64,000 nt of DNA from Planctomycetota bacterium (GTDB lineage Bacteria; Planctomycetota; Planctomycetia; Planctomycetales; Planctomycetaceae), in assembly GCA_022600195.1 (NCBI GenBank), contig JAHZKX010000051.1:1-64000 (forward strand), in the 5' to 3' direction. A program made the position numbers and the translations under genes. The notes under the pieces are model-generated. The model was not told the DNA's origin, made no database searches, and saw only the letters and a list, made by a program, of their open reading frames with translations. This document shows, piece by piece, positions 48,439 through 59,139 of the stretch (positions are counted from its first letter, which is position 1; each line of letters begins with the position of its first letter).

Positions 48439-49863
48439 ATGCAGTCGATTCCAGGACCGTTTTTAGTCCTCATTTTCATACTGGCACCTGTCACTGGTTG
48501 GGCACAGGAAAATCTGTCTCCAGGCCAGAAGTATGGTGCTGCGCGCGTTCGGCTAAGCGACTCGCGGGAAAGGATCGATCCTTTTCTTGAAGAACGGACA
48601 GAGACGGACTCGAACTTAGCCATTTTTTCAGATGACGAAGAAAGCCATCTCGAGTTGCCTTCCGGGGTGTCTCAAATTTCAGCATCAACCATGCAGCCTC
48701 TGCCTGATTATCCTTTGCTTGAAAATAATGGTGATGCAGCAAGATTTGCGGGACAATTTTCATCTGATTCAAAACTTAACATCGGCTTGAACTTATACTC
48801 TGCACCGGAGTTCGAAGGGGGACTGATTGTATTTGGTCCTAATGTCGCTATGAAGTTTGGTGGATTTGTGAAAGCCGATTTCATCTATGACTTTAACCCG
48901 ATCGATTCAACCGATTCTTTTATTACCACCAGCATACCCGTGGGTGCGCCACCACGAACGAATTCGCGTTTTCATGCCCGCCAGTCGCGACTGAGTTTTG
49001 ATACCCGCTGGTTGTCCCAGGATCATGTCATTAAAATTTTTGTAGAAGGCGATTTTTTCAGTGAAGGCGACCATTTTCGTCTGAGACACGCTTACGGAGA
49101 AGTGGGCTCACTTTTAGTCGGCCAGACATGGACTACCTTCACCGATGTGGCGGCAGCACCCGCAACTCTCGATTTTGAAGGCTCCGTGTCGAATGTCAAT
49201 CGACGTCAAGCCCAGGCGCGTTGGACTAACACCATTTTTCACGACGACTTAAGCCTGGCACTCGCAGTCGAAGACACACAGTTCATCATTGAACCACCGT
49301 TCGGCATTACCGGAGATGCACGCAGTCCCTCACCCGATTTCGTAGGCCACTTGCGTCTGGAGCGCGAGCGGGGTCGCTTTCAGGTAGCTAGCCTGTATCG
49401 CATTGTCGGTTTCCAGCCTACCGGGGAAGCTGTGATTACAAAATCTGCCTGGGGACTTAACTTTACCGGTGTTTATCTTCTTTCTGATAACACAAAAGCG
49501 TACTCACAGATTTTGTTTGGCAAGGGAATCGGCAGCTACCGCGACTTGCCGGACGCTGCCCCGATCGCTGCAGATCGTAGCGGATTACTGCCTCTGTTTG
49601 GCTGGATGGTCGGCGTGACTCATGACTGGAACGAATCACTGAGTTCCAACTTTACTTACGCTGAAAACCGTTTGGGTTCGACGACTTTTCAAGACCCGAC
49701 TGATGTAGAGAAAACAACCTATCTGGCTGCGAATTTAATATACAGTCCATTGGAGCGCGTCCGGGTCGGTATCGAATACCTCTATGGGATCCGTGAAAAT
49801 GTCAACGGAGCAACCGGAGCGGCGCACCGTATCCAGGCTTCGTTTATTTTCGACTTACCTTGA
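48439..49863 (+). CDS. DcaP-like outer-membrane porin
   Basis: A 474-residue protein with a signal peptide (cleavage after about residue 23, GWAQ-EN). The middle and end match the DcaP-like trimeric porin pattern: FGGFVKADFIYDF, RQSRLSFDTRW, a GQTWTTFTDVAAAPATLDFEG segment, and a C-terminal strand ending in Phe (IQASFIFDLP region), typical of barrels. An upstream GTG at 48382 is in frame; I prefer the ATG because the signal peptide begins there. Likely takes up small anionic nutrients; substrate unknown. Confidence 0.82.
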   Translation: MQSIPGPFLVLIFILAPVTGWAQENLSPGQKYGAARVRLSDSRERIDPFLEERTETDSNLAIFSDDEESHLELPSGVSQISASTMQPLPDYPLLENNGDAARFAGQFSSDSKLNIGLNLYSAPEFEGGLIVFGPNVAMKFGGFVKADFIYDFNPIDSTDSFITTSIPVGAPPRTNSRFHARQSRLSFDTRWLSQDHVIKIFVEGDFFSEGDHFRLRHAYGEVGSLLVGQTWTTFTDVAAAPATLDFEGSVSNVNRRQAQARWTNTIFHDDLSLALAVEDTQFIIEPPFGITGDARSPSPDFVGHLRLERERGRFQVASLYRIVGFQPTGEAVITKSAWGLNFTGVYLLSDNTKAYSQILFGKGIGSYRDLPDAAPIAADRSGLLPLFGWMVGVTHDWNESLSSNFTYAENRLGSTTFQDPTDVEKTTYLAANLIYSPLERVRVGIEYLYGIRENVNGATGAAHRIQASFIFDLP

Positions 49864-50011
49864 TGGCTGCGGTTCTTGAATCGTTTCACTCTGATTCCGC
49901 ATCTGATGCATGGAACAGATTAGTTCCTCTCTCGCTTGATCAAACAACGATTTTACCACGCACATGTTTACCTGTTGCAATAATATTCCCGCTCCAGAAT
50001 ATTTTTTGCTG

Positions 50012-50040
50012 TAAACAATAACACTATTATTTGCTATAAT
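50012..50040 (+). promoter_or_regulatory. promoter of the lipoprotein gene
   Basis: TAAACA at 50012-50017 and TATAAT at 50035-50040 with a 17-base spacer, plus an extended -10 TGC directly before it. Transcription would start near 50047. Confidence 0.6.
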
Positions 50041-50098
50041 CCGTGAATCAAATTGAATGATTTCACTGCTTGTCACTAATAATGGAATTAGAAATCGA

Positions 50099-51319
50099 AT
50101 GCCCAAAAGTGCCTGCTGTTGTCTGTTCCTGGCTTTGTTTTGCACCAGTTGTAAACCGGCCGATGAAACCGTCGACAAGCCTGCCGTTGAAACTCCCCTC
50201 GTGCAGAAAACACCTTCCGAATCGTATGAGGAGATCCTCTATGAACTGGGGGCCTTTCCGGTCAGCAAGCTGACGAAACCCTACAATGACAACGGACATC
50301 CGGGCGAGGTTTACTCCAAAGGCACTCGGGAAGACGTACATGGCTGGCTTCGCCCGTTCTGGGTCGATGGAAGCTTTTACCTGACTGAATCAGAAAAAAA
50401 TAAGTATGGCATCCCTAAAGCCCCACTCAGCTATGAACGCTATCTCTCTTTTCTTGATGTGGAAACCTATCAACGGACCAAAGATCCGCTGCTGTTTGCG
50501 ATTATTCAGTTTACACTGGAGGAATTTCTTTACGAAAAGCTCGAAATCAAAAACCCCGAGGACTTTCTCAAAGTGTATCACGCCAAAATGGGATTAGACA
50601 ATCTGGTGCTCTGGACACTCGAAGGCCGAGGCTTAACCGGACCGATGGTTGCTGACTCGTATCGCCAATACCAGGATCCGCTGTTGTTCCGTTATCTGAT
50701 ACCACCAGAGGCAGGGCAGGACGATTACAAGGCGTTTCTGAAACAACTTCTGGCTGAGAAGCAGCTCGAAACTATGCAGCGCTTTGCTGTTTTTACGCAG
50801 CTATATCAAGCAGACAAAACAACGCACCTGGCAGGCTATAAAAAGTTTATCTTCGAGAATGTTGCTCAACTACCCGAATGGCTTGATCGCAGCGCGATGT
50901 ATGCAGCACTCATCGGCATTGGAGACCGTGAGTCCATTGAAGCAGTCAATCATGCACTATTGAACGATCCCATTGCACAAGTAAGAACGTTTCTCCTGCG
51001 TGAACTTGAGCGACAAGAAAAAATCGTCGAATATATAGAGACCATTCATCTCCTGTCGTTGGGAAGAGGCCAGAAGTGTGAAATTGAGCCCTATCTCAGT
51101 ATGCCATTTTTCTCGTCTGTCGAGAATGTCCTTACTGATTCTTTGGAGACCTATCTCAACTGGGCCAAGCAGAACAAAACATTAAACCCAAAAATTAAAC
51201 GAAAAATTCTGGCGTCGTTACAGGCGATCTCCACTGATTTTACGAATTCGTTCGAACGACGTACATACAAACCAGGAGAAGACCGGTTTGAAGCAAACAA
51301 TCCACCACCAAAACAATAA
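50099..51319 (+). CDS. hypothetical lipoprotein
   Basis: About 406 residues. A lipobox-type signal (CCLFLALFCTSC) puts the lipidated Cys around residue 18 from the ATG at 50099. The in-frame ATG at 50057 would start 42 bases earlier and is less likely given the signal. The body is soluble, with no catalytic motif I recognise; a segment around IEAVNHALLNDPIAQVRTFLLREL recalls HEAT-like helices. A promoter is visible 16 bases before the first ATG. Confidence 0.7.
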   Translation: MPKSACCCLFLALFCTSCKPADETVDKPAVETPLVQKTPSESYEEILYELGAFPVSKLTKPYNDNGHPGEVYSKGTREDVHGWLRPFWVDGSFYLTESEKNKYGIPKAPLSYERYLSFLDVETYQRTKDPLLFAIIQFTLEEFLYEKLEIKNPEDFLKVYHAKMGLDNLVLWTLEGRGLTGPMVADSYRQYQDPLLFRYLIPPEAGQDDYKAFLKQLLAEKQLETMQRFAVFTQLYQADKTTHLAGYKKFIFENVAQLPEWLDRSAMYAALIGIGDRESIEAVNHALLNDPIAQVRTFLLRELERQEKIVEYIETIHLLSLGRGQKCEIEPYLSMPFFSSVENVLTDSLETYLNWAKQNKTLNPKIKRKILASLQAISTDFTNSFERRTYKPGEDRFEANNPPPKQ

Positions 51320-51370
51320 ACCACTCCGAGAATCTTTAAAGAGATAACTCGATTCCTGCTGATTTTTTTC

Positions 51371-51400
51371 GTGACAAATCCATCAGAATGCTGGTATCAT
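51371..51400 (+). promoter_or_regulatory. promoter of the toxin-antitoxin pair
   Basis: GTGACA (51371-51376) and TATCAT (51395-51400) with an 18-base spacer and an extended -10 TGG. The ATG at 51407 lies about six bases past the -10, so the mRNA would be nearly leaderless. Confidence 0.55.
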
Positions 51401-51406
51401 AAAACT

Positions 51407-51655
51407 ATGATAAATCCCCAACTCACTGAAGAACAACGTCAGGCCCTTGATCAATCCCACGGACTTGTGGAAGTAGACGAGGAGGGTCGGAAGTACGTTC
51501 TCATGTCAGTGGAAGTTTATCGTGACATCATGGGGGTGGGGACCGATGAGGAGCTAGGAGCTTCTCTCAAAGCAATTCAAGAGGGGCTTGCTGATATTGA
51601 TGCAGGCCGTACGCGCCCCTTCCGTGATGTGCTTGCAGAACTCGAAGACGTATGA
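51407..51655 (+). CDS. type II antitoxin
   Basis: About 82 residues, acidic, with a central helix-rich part (EELGASLKAIQEGLADIDAGRT) and a likely N-terminal DNA- or toxin-binding region. It overlaps the toxin gene by four bases (ATGA). The ATG at 51407 is chosen because the in-frame GTG at 51371 is part of the -35. Family (RelB/Phd-like) is not certain; neutralising role is inferred from the toxin next door. Confidence 0.78.
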   Translation: MINPQLTEEQRQALDQSHGLVEVDEEGRKYVLMSVEVYRDIMGVGTDEELGASLKAIQEGLADIDAGRTRPFRDVLAELEDV

Positions 51656-51969
51656 CATTTCGAGTAGAACTGTCACGGCGGGCAGAAACGGATATCAAAC
51701 GCATCTACGCTTATATCCGTAAACATGGTCCAGCTGATCCGAAAACCTGGAAAGACAGGTTAAAGCAGAAACTTTCCAATCTTGAACAGTTTCCCGAAGC
51801 ATGCAGTTTTGCTCCCGAAAACGAATATTCACGGCAGGAACTTCGTCAGGCACTTTATGGTCCCTTTCGGATCATTTTTACAACGAGAGAGCAAACTGTC
51901 TTTGTAATCAGCATTCGCCATGCAGCCCGGCTGTTTTTGCAAAGCGACGAAATTGACAAAATCAAGTAG
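51652..51969 (+). CDS. RelE/ParE-family toxin
   Basis: A 105-residue basic protein of the RelE/ParE fold. Typical points are FRVELSRRAETDIKRIYAYI at the N-terminus, a central ALYGPFRIIFTTRE, and VISIRHAARLFLQ at the end. RelE toxins cut mRNA on the ribosome, ParE poison gyrase; which one applies cannot be told here. Coupled to the antitoxin by overlap. Confidence 0.82.
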   Translation: MTFRVELSRRAETDIKRIYAYIRKHGPADPKTWKDRLKQKLSNLEQFPEACSFAPENEYSRQELRQALYGPFRIIFTTREQTVFVISIRHAARLFLQSDEIDKIK

Positions 51970-52167
51970 ACTGAGAGTGATAGCAGGCCGTTGCTATTTC
52001 TGATCATGGGCGACTCATAAAATATTTATGAAACAGGTGAATGTATTCTGCTTTACTTCGCGATTTTCATCTCTGGTCTGCAGAGTCTTTTCGGTAAGAT
52101 TCGACAATGGACAGTTCAGGTCTGCGACGCCAACGGTTGTTTCAAATTAAGAAAATTCTTTCAATAC

Positions 52168-54066
52168 TCAATTCGATCCGCCGGCGGCGGGGCTGGTGGC
52201 GACCGCTGGTTGGGAGACTGGCAGTGCGGGTAGTTGCTCTTCCAGAAGTCCTTTTGATTTTGTCCAGACTAGTACGCCTTCGATGATCATCCAGACCTGT
52301 AATGCCATCACAGCGACGGCGAACAAGAAGAGATGTTGCTTGTCCGGATTGTAGTACCAGCCCGTTTCGCTGTTGAACATATTCCAGAGCATAGCCCAGG
52401 CAGGCATGATTAGCATGATGATCATCGGAATCAGTGCAAAAGCGATGGGCTTATTGCGACGGCGGAGATAAAACACGATGACCATAAATGCCAAGCCAGC
52501 CAAGAGCTGGTTCGTGGCACCAAAAAGGGGCCAGAGGATTAAACCCCCACTGCCCGGTCCTTGTGCTGCGCTGGCAGGCATCATCGCCACCATGCCCCCC
52601 AAAGCTACAGCCAATGCGGTAGCGGCATATTTATTGGTCAACGGCTTGATATGCACGGTCGCCGCCAGTTCCTGAATTACATAACGCTGCAAACGTGTTG
52701 CGGTATCCAGTGTGGTTGCTGCAAAACTGGCGACCAGAACAGCGATGATGCTGATTCCCAATTTCAATGGAATGCCGAGGGTGCCTAGAAAGTTGGCGCC
52801 ACCATGAATAAACGCGCCGACTTTGTCTTTCAGCTTAAAGCCCGCCCAACCTTTGCTGGCATCATAGCGTGTTTCCCAGGCGGCAACTCCCGCCAACTGC
52901 GCATCAGTGCCTTCGACCATTGTTGGTTGATAGGTATAAGCGGCACCTTCCCCGATACGTGAAAATTCCCCCATTCCCACGCCGGCACAGCAAGCTAGAA
53001 TGACAATCACCGCCAGGCCCCCTTCCAGGAGCATCGCACCGTAGCCAACATATTGCGCGTCGAGTTCTGATTCGACCTGCTTGCTGGAGGTGCCACTGCT
53101 GACCAGACAATGAAATCCACTGCAGGCACCGCAGGCGATGGTGATGAATAGAAAAGGCCAGATTGGCGGAGCATCGGCTGGTATATTCGAGGCAATTGCA
53201 GGTGCACTTTCCACTAGATCTGCCTGACCGGTTGCGCCGGCTACGATGGCACCAATCAGCAATAAACCTAATGCTAACACCAACTGGTGACTGTTAATGA
53301 AATCCCGAGGTTGGAGTAACAACCAGACTGGCATCACGGACGCGATGGCACAATACGCCAATAACACGAACGTCCAGAGTATCACGGCATTAGGAAAAGC
53401 CCCTAACACGGGAATATCGAAAAGCGTCGAAATGTTAATTGGTAAATAATACGCCCCAATATAGATAGAAGCATAAACAATCGCCAAGGCTATTAACGAA
53501 GGGCCCAATAAGGACGCGTTTTGTTTATACACCATGAGTCCGATTACAATTGCGATCGGCATGGTGATCCAGACCGGCAGCACGGTTTCCGGATACAAGG
53601 CAAAGATGATGGCGATCACCAGGCCAAAGATCGCCAGGACGACCGTCAGTGCTAAGAGCAAAATTAACAGGAATAAAATACGCGTACGCGGTGCAATTAA
53701 ACGGCCGGCGACTTCCCCGACGGTCTGACCACGATTGCGCAGGGAAACGATGAGTGCGCCAAAATCGTGTACCGCTCCGATGAAAATCGAGCCGAACAAC
53801 ACCCATAAAAGTGCAGGCAACCAGCCCCAGAACACAGCAATTGCCGGCCCGACAATGGGTCCGGTACCAGCGATACTGGTGAAGTGATGGCCGAAGATGA
53901 CTTCTTTTTTCGTGGGAACAAAATCGACATCATCCCGTAACTGCTTACTGGGAACTTCCGCATCACCATCTACATTGAATATTTTTTTTGAAAGCCACTT
54001 ACCATAAGTGTGGTAGGCAATGATATAGCCTACAAAGGCTCCCGCAGCGATCAGCAGTGTGGCCAT
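52168..54066 (-). CDS. cstA: carbon starvation protein CstA
   Basis: A 632-residue membrane protein with many helices. The CstA pattern is visible in FGHHFTSIAGTGPIVGPAIAVFWGWLP (shortened here), CGACSGFHCLVSSGTSSKQ and SFAATTLDTATRLQRYV. Family members import pyruvate or peptides, often under nutrient limitation. It is shorter than E. coli CstA (about 700). TGGAG precedes the ATG. It lies divergent from csrA. Confidence 0.92.
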   Translation of the reverse strand: MATLLIAAGAFVGYIIAYHTYGKWLSKKIFNVDGDAEVPSKQLRDDVDFVPTKKEVIFGHHFTSIAGTGPIVGPAIAVFWGWLPALLWVLFGSIFIGAVHDFGALIVSLRNRGQTVGEVAGRLIAPRTRILFLLILLLALTVVLAIFGLVIAIIFALYPETVLPVWITMPIAIVIGLMVYKQNASLLGPSLIALAIVYASIYIGAYYLPINISTLFDIPVLGAFPNAVILWTFVLLAYCAIASVMPVWLLLQPRDFINSHQLVLALGLLLIGAIVAGATGQADLVESAPAIASNIPADAPPIWPFLFITIACGACSGFHCLVSSGTSSKQVESELDAQYVGYGAMLLEGGLAVIVILACCAGVGMGEFSRIGEGAAYTYQPTMVEGTDAQLAGVAAWETRYDASKGWAGFKLKDKVGAFIHGGANFLGTLGIPLKLGISIIAVLVASFAATTLDTATRLQRYVIQELAATVHIKPLTNKYAATALAVALGGMVAMMPASAAQGPGSGGLILWPLFGATNQLLAGLAFMVIVFYLRRRNKPIAFALIPMIIMLIMPAWAMLWNMFNSETGWYYNPDKQHLFLFAVAVMALQVWMIIEGVLVWTKSKGLLEEQLPALPVSQPAVATSPAAGGSN

Positions 54067-54719
54067 TCGTAATTCACTCCAGTATGTTTTGCAAAACCAG
54101 TTTTTCTGGCTGTCATATCAGTAATTCATCAGAATGTCCTCTTGTGATAAGACACCCTTTTCAGGACCGGTTTCTCAACTTGGCTATTTGAACCTTTGAT
54201 GCGATTTCTAAACCAGTCCAGCTACAGATTATACATCTACCCCTTAATTGGCAATAAAGTCGTGCGATAAGTCACTTCGGCAGCGCAAGAAGATATACAT
54301 TAGATCCCTTTTCTGTGATTTTGTAGAAACGCGACCACTACAATCAGCAAATTCGACTTATTCGATAAACCAAAACACATCTTCCCAAAATACTCTTATT
54401 CAACCCATCTTAATGGTAATGATTATTTACAAAACGTCGATGTAGATCAATACCCACGAGGAACTCATCAACATGCAGGGATGTGGGTCATTATCGGACA
54501 GAGAGAACTTGTTAGAAGTCGCACCTGATTTCAGAAGAGCCTGAAAATACAGAGCTGCCAATAATCAAGTTCTCTTAAATCCGAACTGATTTGTTTTACA
54601 GACTAACGAATAAACAACGGGTGACAAAACTTTTTAAATCAAATCAATAAGAGGTTTGTCGCCTCTTCAGATATCACCTCATTGACCCAGAACATTGATC
54701 TACGGAAGGAGTTACTACA
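54067..54719. other. intergenic region between divergent cstA and csrA
   Basis: About 650 bases, AT-rich, with no supported gene; the 65-codon frame at 54248 has no family or ribosome site. It carries the leaders of cstA and csrA. Confidence 0.5.
54702..54711 (+). promoter_or_regulatory. csrA ribosome site overlapping a CsrA-type GGA motif
   Basis: ACGGAAGGAG directly before csrA contains the Shine-Dalgarno and two GGA motifs like those CsrA binds. It could allow self-repression (inference). Confidence 0.4.
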
Positions 54720-54950
54720 ATGCTTGTATTGTCGAGACAACGCGACGAGAGCATTATCATCGGTGACAATATTGTCATTACAATTGTCGATATCCGAGGT
54801 GATAAAGTACGGTTAGGAATTCAGGCACCAACAGAAATTCCAGTGCACCGTCAAGAAGTATATGATGCGATCCAGAGAGAAAACGCTCTGAAAGAGTCTG
54901 GAGAGCACCGTCCTTCGCCTCAGTCGCCATCAAAAAATGCCAGCGAGTGA
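54720..54950 (+). CDS. csrA: carbon storage regulator
   Basis: A 76-residue RNA-binding protein. It starts with [18 protein letters not shown], has the core [25 protein letters not shown], and ends in a polar tail. It binds GGA motifs in mRNA leaders to block or help translation. The ribosome site itself contains GGA motifs. A terminator is downstream. fliW, often linked to csrA, is not seen. Confidence 0.95.
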   Translation: MLVLSRQRDESIIIGDNIVITIVDIRGDKVRLGIQAPTEIPVHRQEVYDAIQRENALKESGEHRPSPQSPSKNASE

Positions 54951-55021
54951 TCTTCATTCATGACGAAGACGTTCGTCTGACAGGATATGACTACATTCAA
55001 TTAAAGATTAATTGAAACTTT

Positions 55022-55063
55022 GCAGGGGGAAGATTGACATGACGTTAACTCCTCCTGCTTTTT
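55022..55063 (+). terminator. terminator downstream of csrA
   Basis: GCAGGGGGA (55022-55030) pairs with TCCTCCTGC (55050-55058), with one G-U pair, a 19-base loop and a T5 run. It is 71 bases past the stop. Confidence 0.65.
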
Positions 55064-55185
55064 CATGCGCGGCTGTAATCATCTTGCGATCTCTTAGAGG
55101 TTCTCAATACGAGGACGCCAGAGAAATAACGCAAGCATCGAATGAGAGTGTTACAACATGCGCCTGATTTACTTTGTGAAGTCAG

Positions 55186-55878
55186 TCAGAACGAATCAGG
55201 CAAGATCAGAGAGACAGTCCAGTGCCGATCCGATGAGATTTTCACCGCATTTGTCGGCAAGTCACAATCTTGCATAATTTCCTGCACTTCATTCAAGGTC
55301 AAAGCCGCCTGTAATGAATCATGGAACAATTGTCGTTGATGAGAGTTGGCCTGTCCGGAGTAGAACTCGACCAGATGTTCCAGTTCAGTCTGGGAATCTG
55401 GTCTGAGCAGGTCGCGTAAAAAAATAAAACCATCTGGTTTGACAACACGAATGATCTCATGAAAGACAATTTTGGGATCAGGTATGTGATGTATCAGACT
55501 GTTAGAGATCACACCGTCAAAGGTTTGATCAGCATAAGAAAGGTTTTTTGCATCCGCCCGTTCCAGAGAAATCAGATGTTCCAGGCCAGCCTGCTGTAGA
55601 TTGACTTCCGCCAGTTTCAACATCTCATTCGCTAAATCTGTCGCTATCACTCTGATATCCGTGTTGCGCTGACAGACTTCCATTGGGATCAACGCGGTAC
55701 CCGTGCCCAGATCCAGCAGGCTGATCTGCCCTGGATGCAGGGTGGCATCAAAGGCATTCACCAAGTCCAGCAAATCCTCGGCGAACATCTGGTTGACTTC
55801 GCTATGATCCATCGAATTGTAGTCGATTGCTTCTGCTTGTGAATCCATCACTTCGGGCTCAAGCTGGCGCGGAATCAT
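55186..55878 (-). CDS. class I SAM-dependent methyltransferase
   Basis: A 230-residue protein of the UbiE/Methyltransf_11 type. Motif I is LLDLGTGTALIPMEV, motif II/III SLERADAKNLSYADQTFDGVISNSLIHH, seen in shorter form as DQTFDGVISNSLIHHI. It moves a methyl group from S-adenosylmethionine to an unknown acceptor. It lies just downstream of clpC, separated by a terminator, so transcription is separate. Confidence 0.85.
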   Translation of the reverse strand: MIPRQLEPEVMDSQAEAIDYNSMDHSEVNQMFAEDLLDLVNAFDATLHPGQISLLDLGTGTALIPMEVCQRNTDIRVIATDLANEMLKLAEVNLQQAGLEHLISLERADAKNLSYADQTFDGVISNSLIHHIPDPKIVFHEIIRVVKPDGFIFLRDLLRPDSQTELEHLVEFYSGQANSHQRQLFHDSLQAALTLNEVQEIMQDCDLPTNAVKISSDRHWTVSLILPDSF

Positions 55879-55923
55879 GGTCAGTTCTCTGCAAACGCGG
55901 GAAATATAAAAACATCATTCCAT

Positions 55924-55954
55924 AAAAAGAGCCCTCACATACCGGTGAGGGCTC
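55924..55954 (-). terminator. intrinsic terminator of clpC
   Basis: GAGCCCTCAC (55929-55938) pairs with GTGAGGGCTC (55945-55954), a perfect 10-bp stem and 6-base loop. T5 follows on the minus strand. It begins 35 bases after the clpC stop. Confidence 0.93.
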
Positions 55955-55989
55955 AATCGTATTTTATACTGGAAAGGTAGTCAAAAAGC

Positions 55990-58533
55990 TTAAGCGTCTC
56001 CCTCGGAAGAACCGCCCTCACCTTCAACCGACCCTACCGTGGCCAGTTCTTCAGTTTCGGCTTCGTAAGAGCCATCAAATTCGAGTCGTTTTTCATCGCC
56101 AACTTCAACGACTTTCACTTGTACTCTGTTCTTACCTTCAAAAGAACCACGTAATAACTCTTCTGCCAATGGATCTTCAATATAACGTTCCACAGAACGA
56201 CGCAGCGGACGGGCACCGTAATCGAGTTCGCCGCCTTCGGAACCTTTATCGATAATGAATTCTCGTGTCTTATCGGAAAGTTCCAGGGTCACACCCTGTT
56301 CCTGCAAACGCGTTCGTACTTTGCTAAGTTCGATATCGACAATCAGTTTCAACTCTTCACGTGTCAATTTGCGGAAGACAACGACTTCATCCAGACGTCC
56401 CAGAAACTCTGGTTTGAATTCTTTCTGAAGGTCGTGCATCAGATTGCGTTTCATGGCATCGTAGCTGGTATCATCGTCGGCTTTGCGGAAACCGAAGGCA
56501 TCCCCATGAGCCATACCCTGAGCACCTGCGTTGGTAGTCATGATCAGAACCACGTTCTTGAAGTCTACTTTTCGACCAAAGCTATCAGTCAAGTGTCCTT
56601 CTTCCATAATTTGTAACAGCATATTGAAGACATCGGGATGTGCTTTTTCAATTTCATCCAAAAGCACAACAGCATAAGGACGACGCCGAATTTTTTCGGT
56701 TAATTGTCCACCTTCTTCAAAGCCAACATATCCCGGAGGAGCACCAATCAGACGACTGACATTGTGCTTCTCCATGTATTCACTCATGTCAATTTGAATC
56801 AAAGCCGATTCATCACCGAACATGAATTCCGCCAGAGTTTTGGCCAGCAATGTCTTTCCGACCCCGGTGGGACCAGAGAATAAAAAGGCACCCATGGGTC
56901 GTTTAGGGTCTTTCAAACCACTTCGACTACGGCGAACCGCCTTCGAGACCTGCTTGATGGCTTCATCCTGACTGATAACCCGCTCATGCAGTTCATCTTC
57001 CATATTCAGCAGACGCACAGTGTCTTCACTGGAAAGTCGAGTCAGAGGCACGCCCGTCATCTTGGCCACGACTTCAGCCACGACTTCCGCATCAACAACG
57101 CCATCCACTTCTTTGGATTTATCACGCCATTCCTGAGTCAAAGTCTCTTTTCGTTTCTTCAACTTGTCAGCCTGGTCACGAAGATTTGCTGCCAATTCGA
57201 AATCCTGGTTGGCAACCGCTTCTTCTTTCGATTGATTCAGACGTTCTGATTCCTCTTCCAGCTCTTTCAAGTCGGGAGGACGCACCATTGATTTCAAGCG
57301 GATGCGCGCACCAGATTCATCAATTACGTCAATGGCCTTGTCTGGCAGACAACGTCCGGTAATATATCGAGACGATAATTCTACTGCCTTTTCCAGGGCA
57401 TCGTCGGTAATCTGTACTTTATGGTGCTCTTCGTAACGTTCGCGTAGACCACGTAAAATTTCGACCGTCTGCTTATCTGTCGGTGGTTCTACCATCACAT
57501 TCTGGAAGCGTCTTTCCAGAGCACTATCCTTTTCGATGTATTTACGGTATTCGTCCAGAGTTGTGGCACCAATACACTGTAATTCGCCACGGCTCAAAGC
57601 GGGCTTCAATACATTGGAAGCATCAATGGCTCCTTCTGCTCCACCTGCTCCTACCAGTGTGTGTAATTCGTCGATGAACAGAATTGTATTTTTAGCACGG
57701 CGCACTTCGTTCATAACGGCTTTAATGCGTTCTTCAAACTGACCACGATATTTCGTGCCCGCCACCATCATCGCCAAGTCCAGCACAACGATCCGACGAT
57801 CACGGAGCAAATCAGGGACTTCCCCATTGATGACCATCTGTGCGAAGCCTTCGACAATCGCAGTTTTACCAACGCCTGCTTCGCCTAATAAAACAGGGTT
57901 GTTTTTTTGGCGGCGACAGAGAATCTGAATAACACGCTCAATTTCCTTGGCGCGTCCGATAACCGGGTCAAGTTTTTTCTGCTTGGCAAGTTCAGTTAAA
58001 TCACGACCGAAGCTGTCCAGAGCGGGTGTCTTACTTTTCCCAGCTTTCTGACTGCCTGTACCAGGTGTTCGCTCGCCTGCTTCTGCGCCTTCCAACCCAT
58101 GTCCCAGAAGATTCAGTACCTCTTCCCGTACTTCTTCCAGCTTGAGACCTAAATTCATCAAGACCTGGGCGGCAACGCCATCCTGCTCTCGCAACAAACC
58201 CAAAAGCAGGTGCTCGGTTCCAACGTAATTATGATTCAAATTCCGCGCTTCTTCCATCGCGTATTCGATGACTTTTTTAGCCCGGGGTGTTTGAGGCAGC
58301 TTGCCCATCGTGACCATATCAGGTCCCGATTGAACAATCTTTTCTACTTCCAGACGGATCTTTCTCAGATCCACGTCCAGATTTTTCAGAACGTTTGCTG
58401 CCACTCCGGAACCTTCTTTGACTAAGCCAAGAAGGATGTGTTCGGTCCCGATATATTCGTGATTAAACCGCTGGGCCTCTTGATTGGCCAACTGCATCAC
58501 CTTTCGAGCTCGATCTGTAAACCGCTCGTACAT
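55990..58533 (-). CDS. clpC: ClpC ATP-dependent protease ATPase
   Basis: An 847-residue HSP100 unfoldase that feeds proteins to ClpP. Two Clp_N repeats (residues about 5-145), an AAA1 domain with [13 protein letters not shown], a UVR segment (about 420-455, [20 protein letters not shown]), and AAA2 with [21 protein letters not shown] follow in order. AGGAGAAA precedes the ATG, and a strong terminator follows. Arginine-kinase genes mcsA/mcsB are not seen. Its N-domain resembles that fused to the thiamin gene on the other side. Confidence 0.96.
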   Translation of the reverse strand: MYERFTDRARKVMQLANQEAQRFNHEYIGTEHILLGLVKEGSGVAANVLKNLDVDLRKIRLEVEKIVQSGPDMVTMGKLPQTPRAKKVIEYAMEEARNLNHNYVGTEHLLLGLLREQDGVAAQVLMNLGLKLEEVREEVLNLLGHGLEGAEAGERTPGTGSQKAGKSKTPALDSFGRDLTELAKQKKLDPVIGRAKEIERVIQILCRRQKNNPVLLGEAGVGKTAIVEGFAQMVINGEVPDLLRDRRIVVLDLAMMVAGTKYRGQFEERIKAVMNEVRRAKNTILFIDELHTLVGAGGAEGAIDASNVLKPALSRGELQCIGATTLDEYRKYIEKDSALERRFQNVMVEPPTDKQTVEILRGLRERYEEHHKVQITDDALEKAVELSSRYITGRCLPDKAIDVIDESGARIRLKSMVRPPDLKELEEESERLNQSKEEAVANQDFELAANLRDQADKLKKRKETLTQEWRDKSKEVDGVVDAEVVAEVVAKMTGVPLTRLSSEDTVRLLNMEDELHERVISQDEAIKQVSKAVRRSRSGLKDPKRPMGAFLFSGPTGVGKTLLAKTLAEFMFGDESALIQIDMSEYMEKHNVSRLIGAPPGYVGFEEGGQLTEKIRRRPYAVVLLDEIEKAHPDVFNMLLQIMEEGHLTDSFGRKVDFKNVVLIMTTNAGAQGMAHGDAFGFRKADDDTSYDAMKRNLMHDLQKEFKPEFLGRLDEVVVFRKLTREELKLIVDIELSKVRTRLQEQGVTLELSDKTREFIIDKGSEGGELDYGARPLRRSVERYIEDPLAEELLRGSFEGKNRVQVKVVEVGDEKRLEFDGSYEAETEELATVGSVEGEGGSSEGDA

Positions 58534-59139
58534 AACTAATTTCTCCTGTGGCCCTGTTTCATTTTGGGCACTTTTGGATGAACGTTTTGATTACACCTTG
58601 AAATCGATTATTCCAAAAGCAGTAATCTATTCTCCCAAACTAGTATTAAAGATTGAATTGTGTTTTCTATGTCTTTTTATCTCAAACACGCTGTTTCCAG
58701 AAGGCAAACTTCTATCAACAATGAATTGATTTGAATCGGAAATAACTTTGAAAAGGAAAGGTCCATTGGAATAATACGTTACTCACAAAAAAACGTCGAG
58801 GATTTTCCCAAAACTACACCTGAATCACAAAAGGAAGTGTCTGGAAAAAAACAACTTACTGAAATATATTGCCCATCTTAACATTGCTGTTTTCGGAGGG
58901 ACTCCTCGTATAGACTGAATACTCTAGTTCATAATGGAAAGTAGCGGTCATCGCCAGTCAGGAAAAGCCATCCATTCGGTACAATCCATAAAACCACTAA
59001 ATTCAATTCTAGTACTGATGCCGGAATCTAGCAAGATAAGCCTTTGATCGGTTAACCTGTTTGATGCACGGTATTACACAAATAGCCACGAATTGTGGCA
59101 TTCCTATCTACAAATCAAAGAAAAACGCCCAAAATTGCC
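58534..59139. other. intergenic region between clpC and the Clp_N-thiamin gene
   Basis: About 600 bases between divergent genes, AT-rich, with no supported gene. Promoters of both must lie here. No CIRCE-like palindrome or TPP riboswitch core was recognised. Confidence 0.5.

Noticed and set aside
58534..59139. TPP riboswitch before the thiamin fusion gene
   Set aside because: I looked for the conserved CUGAGA and thi-box core and did not find a convincing match.
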